Shown: piece by piece, positions 63,101-64,000 of the stretch
Layout: each line of letters starts with the position of its first letter
How positions within the stretch are numbered: the stretch's first letter is position 1
DNA from: Roseateles sp.
GTDB lineage: Bacteria; Pseudomonadota; Gammaproteobacteria; Burkholderiales; Burkholderiaceae_C
Reading direction: 5' to 3'
Assembly (NCBI RefSeq): GCF_019237615.1
Contig: NZ_JAFAGT010000060.1
Coordinates: 1-64,000 of the forward strand
DNA length: 64,000 bases
Notes under the pieces: generated by a model
What the model was told of the DNA's origin: nothing
Databases searched by the model: none
Seen by the model: the letters and a program-made list of their open reading frames with translations, nothing else
Made by a program: the position numbers and the translations under genes

Positions 63101-64000
63101 GAATGTCTCCAGAGATGCAGGACGGCGTAGCTGCGGAAAGGGCGCCAGTGCTCGGCGGCGGCGAGATAGGCCTTGGCCGACACCGGTGGCCCGTCGCCGC
63201 TGAGCGCCTTGCGCAGCACGACGTCGCCGGGCGGGAAGCTGTCGGGCCAGCTCCAGCCGCGCATCAGCATGTAGCCGGCCGTCCAGGGGCCGACGCCGGG
63301 AATGGCCGTCAAGGCCTCGGCCGCGGCCTCGGGCGTGCCCTCGCGGCGCGCAAAGGCCAGCGTGGGCCAAGCACTGGCCAGCGCGATGAGGCTGTCGGCG
63401 CGGCGGCCGATGATGCCTAGCGACGCGATGTCGTCGCGCGTCGCGGCGGCGATGCGTTCGGGGGCGGGGAAGAGCCGGCTGCAGCCATCAGGAGCGTCGG
63501 CCAGGGGCTCGCCGAAGCGTTCGGCGAAGCGGCCCGCCAGCGTCCGCGCGGCGGCTACGGTGACCTGCTGGCCCAGCACTGCCCGCACGGCCAGCTCGAA
63601 CCGGTCCACGCAACCCGGCAGGCGCTGGCCCGGCACGGCGCCCTCGCCCAGCGCGGCGGCGATGGCCTGCGGGTCGGCATCCAGGTCCAGCCAACGGCGC
63701 AGGAGCGGCAGCAGCGAGCCGGCGGCCGGCCACAGCGTGGGCGACAGCTCCACGCCGACCTCGCCGGACTTGTCGAAGCTCACGCGCAGCCAGCCGGCGT
63801 GGCGGCGGCCGGCGTGGGTCAGGGCCAGCGTGCGGGTGACGCCATGCCCGTCCACGGCCTCGACGCCGGCAACGGCGCGCGGCGCCAGGAAGGCCAGCAC
63901 GCCGGCCACGTCGTAGGGCTCGCGATAACCCAGCCGCAGCCTTGAAACCGGGTTGGACGGCCCTGCCCCGCCGCCCTCGCGCCCGACACGGCGAAGGGCC
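63097..64000 (-). CDS. alkA: DNA-3-methyladenine glycosylase (AlkA), probably Ada-AlkA fusion, partial
   Basis: At least 300 residues; the N-terminus lies beyond the right edge. AlkA N-domain LRLGYREPYDVAGVLAFLA is followed by the HhH-GPD part: AVRAVLGQQVTV and LTAIPGVGPWTAGYMLMRG then DVVLRKAL with the catalytic Asp region. It excises alkylated bases. The residues before the AlkA domain (LRRVGREGGG) resemble the end of an AraC-type DNA-binding domain, as in Ada-AlkA fusions. An ATG at 63909 is only internal. Confidence 0.85.
   Translation of the reverse strand, partial: ALRRVGREGGGAGPSNPVSRLRLGYREPYDVAGVLAFLAPRAVAGVEAVDGHGVTRTLALTHAGRRHAGWLRVSFDKSGEVGVELSPTLWPAAGSLLPLLRRWLDLDADPQAIAAALGEGAVPGQRLPGCVDRFELAVRAVLGQQVTVAAARTLAGRFAERFGEPLADAPDGCSRLFPAPERIAAATRDDIASLGIIGRRADSLIALASAWPTLAFARREGTPEAAAEALTAIPGVGPWTAGYMLMRGWSWPDSFPPGDVVLRKALSGDGPPVSAKAYLAAAEHWRPFRSYAVLHLWRHS

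Overview
The window is GC-rich DNA with very compact gene packing (ATGA, GTGA and TTGA stop/start overlaps, and convergent genes whose ends overlap). The gene set points to a betaproteobacterium of the order Burkholderiales, probably near Roseateles, Mitsuaria or Rubrivivax: Entner-Doudoroff genes edd/eda, a ribD-ribBX-ribH-nusB-aminotransferase-ybgC-tolQRA run, a ZTP riboswitch before glyA, an MSHA-type pilus locus and a selenoneine cluster. The genus is an inference. No rRNA, tRNA, CRISPR array or prophage was seen. The only mobile-element trace is a transposase fragment at the left edge.

Layout. 0-0.8 kb: an IS3-family transposase remnant and a degenerate stretch with a strong hairpin. 0.8-4.1 kb: exonuclease III, a DUF2235 hydrolase and a chloramphenicol-acetyltransferase-like enzyme. 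4.1-5.9 kb: a LuxR-type regulator without a synthase, flanked by two near-identical lux-box-like operators; one precedes an 18-codon micro-ORF and a stand-alone RNA polymerase alpha-CTD-like protein, the other precedes a divergent orphan gene. 6-11.2 kb: thioesterase, eda/edd with palindromic operators, a ChaC-type enzyme, a MocA-like transferase and pdxH. 11.2-14.1 kb: a DUF3299 protein, FtsX-type permease, ATPase and msrA operon. 14.1-23 kb: a large DUF748 envelope protein, a YdcF-like protein, ubiD, a lytic transglycosylase, a ZTP riboswitch with glyA, and nrdR.

23.4-27.8 kb encodes type IV pilus minor pilins (PilE-like, FimT/GspH, PilW, PilX, PilV). 27.9-34.5 kb carries riboflavin synthesis, nusB, an aminotransferase and tol-pal genes. 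34.5-37.7 kb is a bufferin-type copper peptide operon (DoxX, DUF2063, DUF692, DUF2282) read divergently from an ECF sigma factor and its zinc-finger anti-sigma. 38.4-54.1 kb is one long MSHA-like pilus operon, headed by an extra GspE-type ATPase with four c-di-GMP-type motifs. 54.1-59.8 kb is a selenoneine cluster (senC/selD, senB, senA) joined to a phosphonate-type ABC transporter that lacks its binding protein. The right end holds a secreted beta-helix protein under a LacI-type operator, an EamA exporter, ogt, and an AlkA gene that runs off the window and is probably an Ada-AlkA fusion.

The best candidates for undescribed biology are the LuxR / micro-ORF / alpha-CTD-like locus with paired operators, the selenoneine cluster coupled to an ABC transporter, and the four-motif MSHA ATPase. 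Start sites differ from the longest open frame in many genes; the reasons are given per entry.
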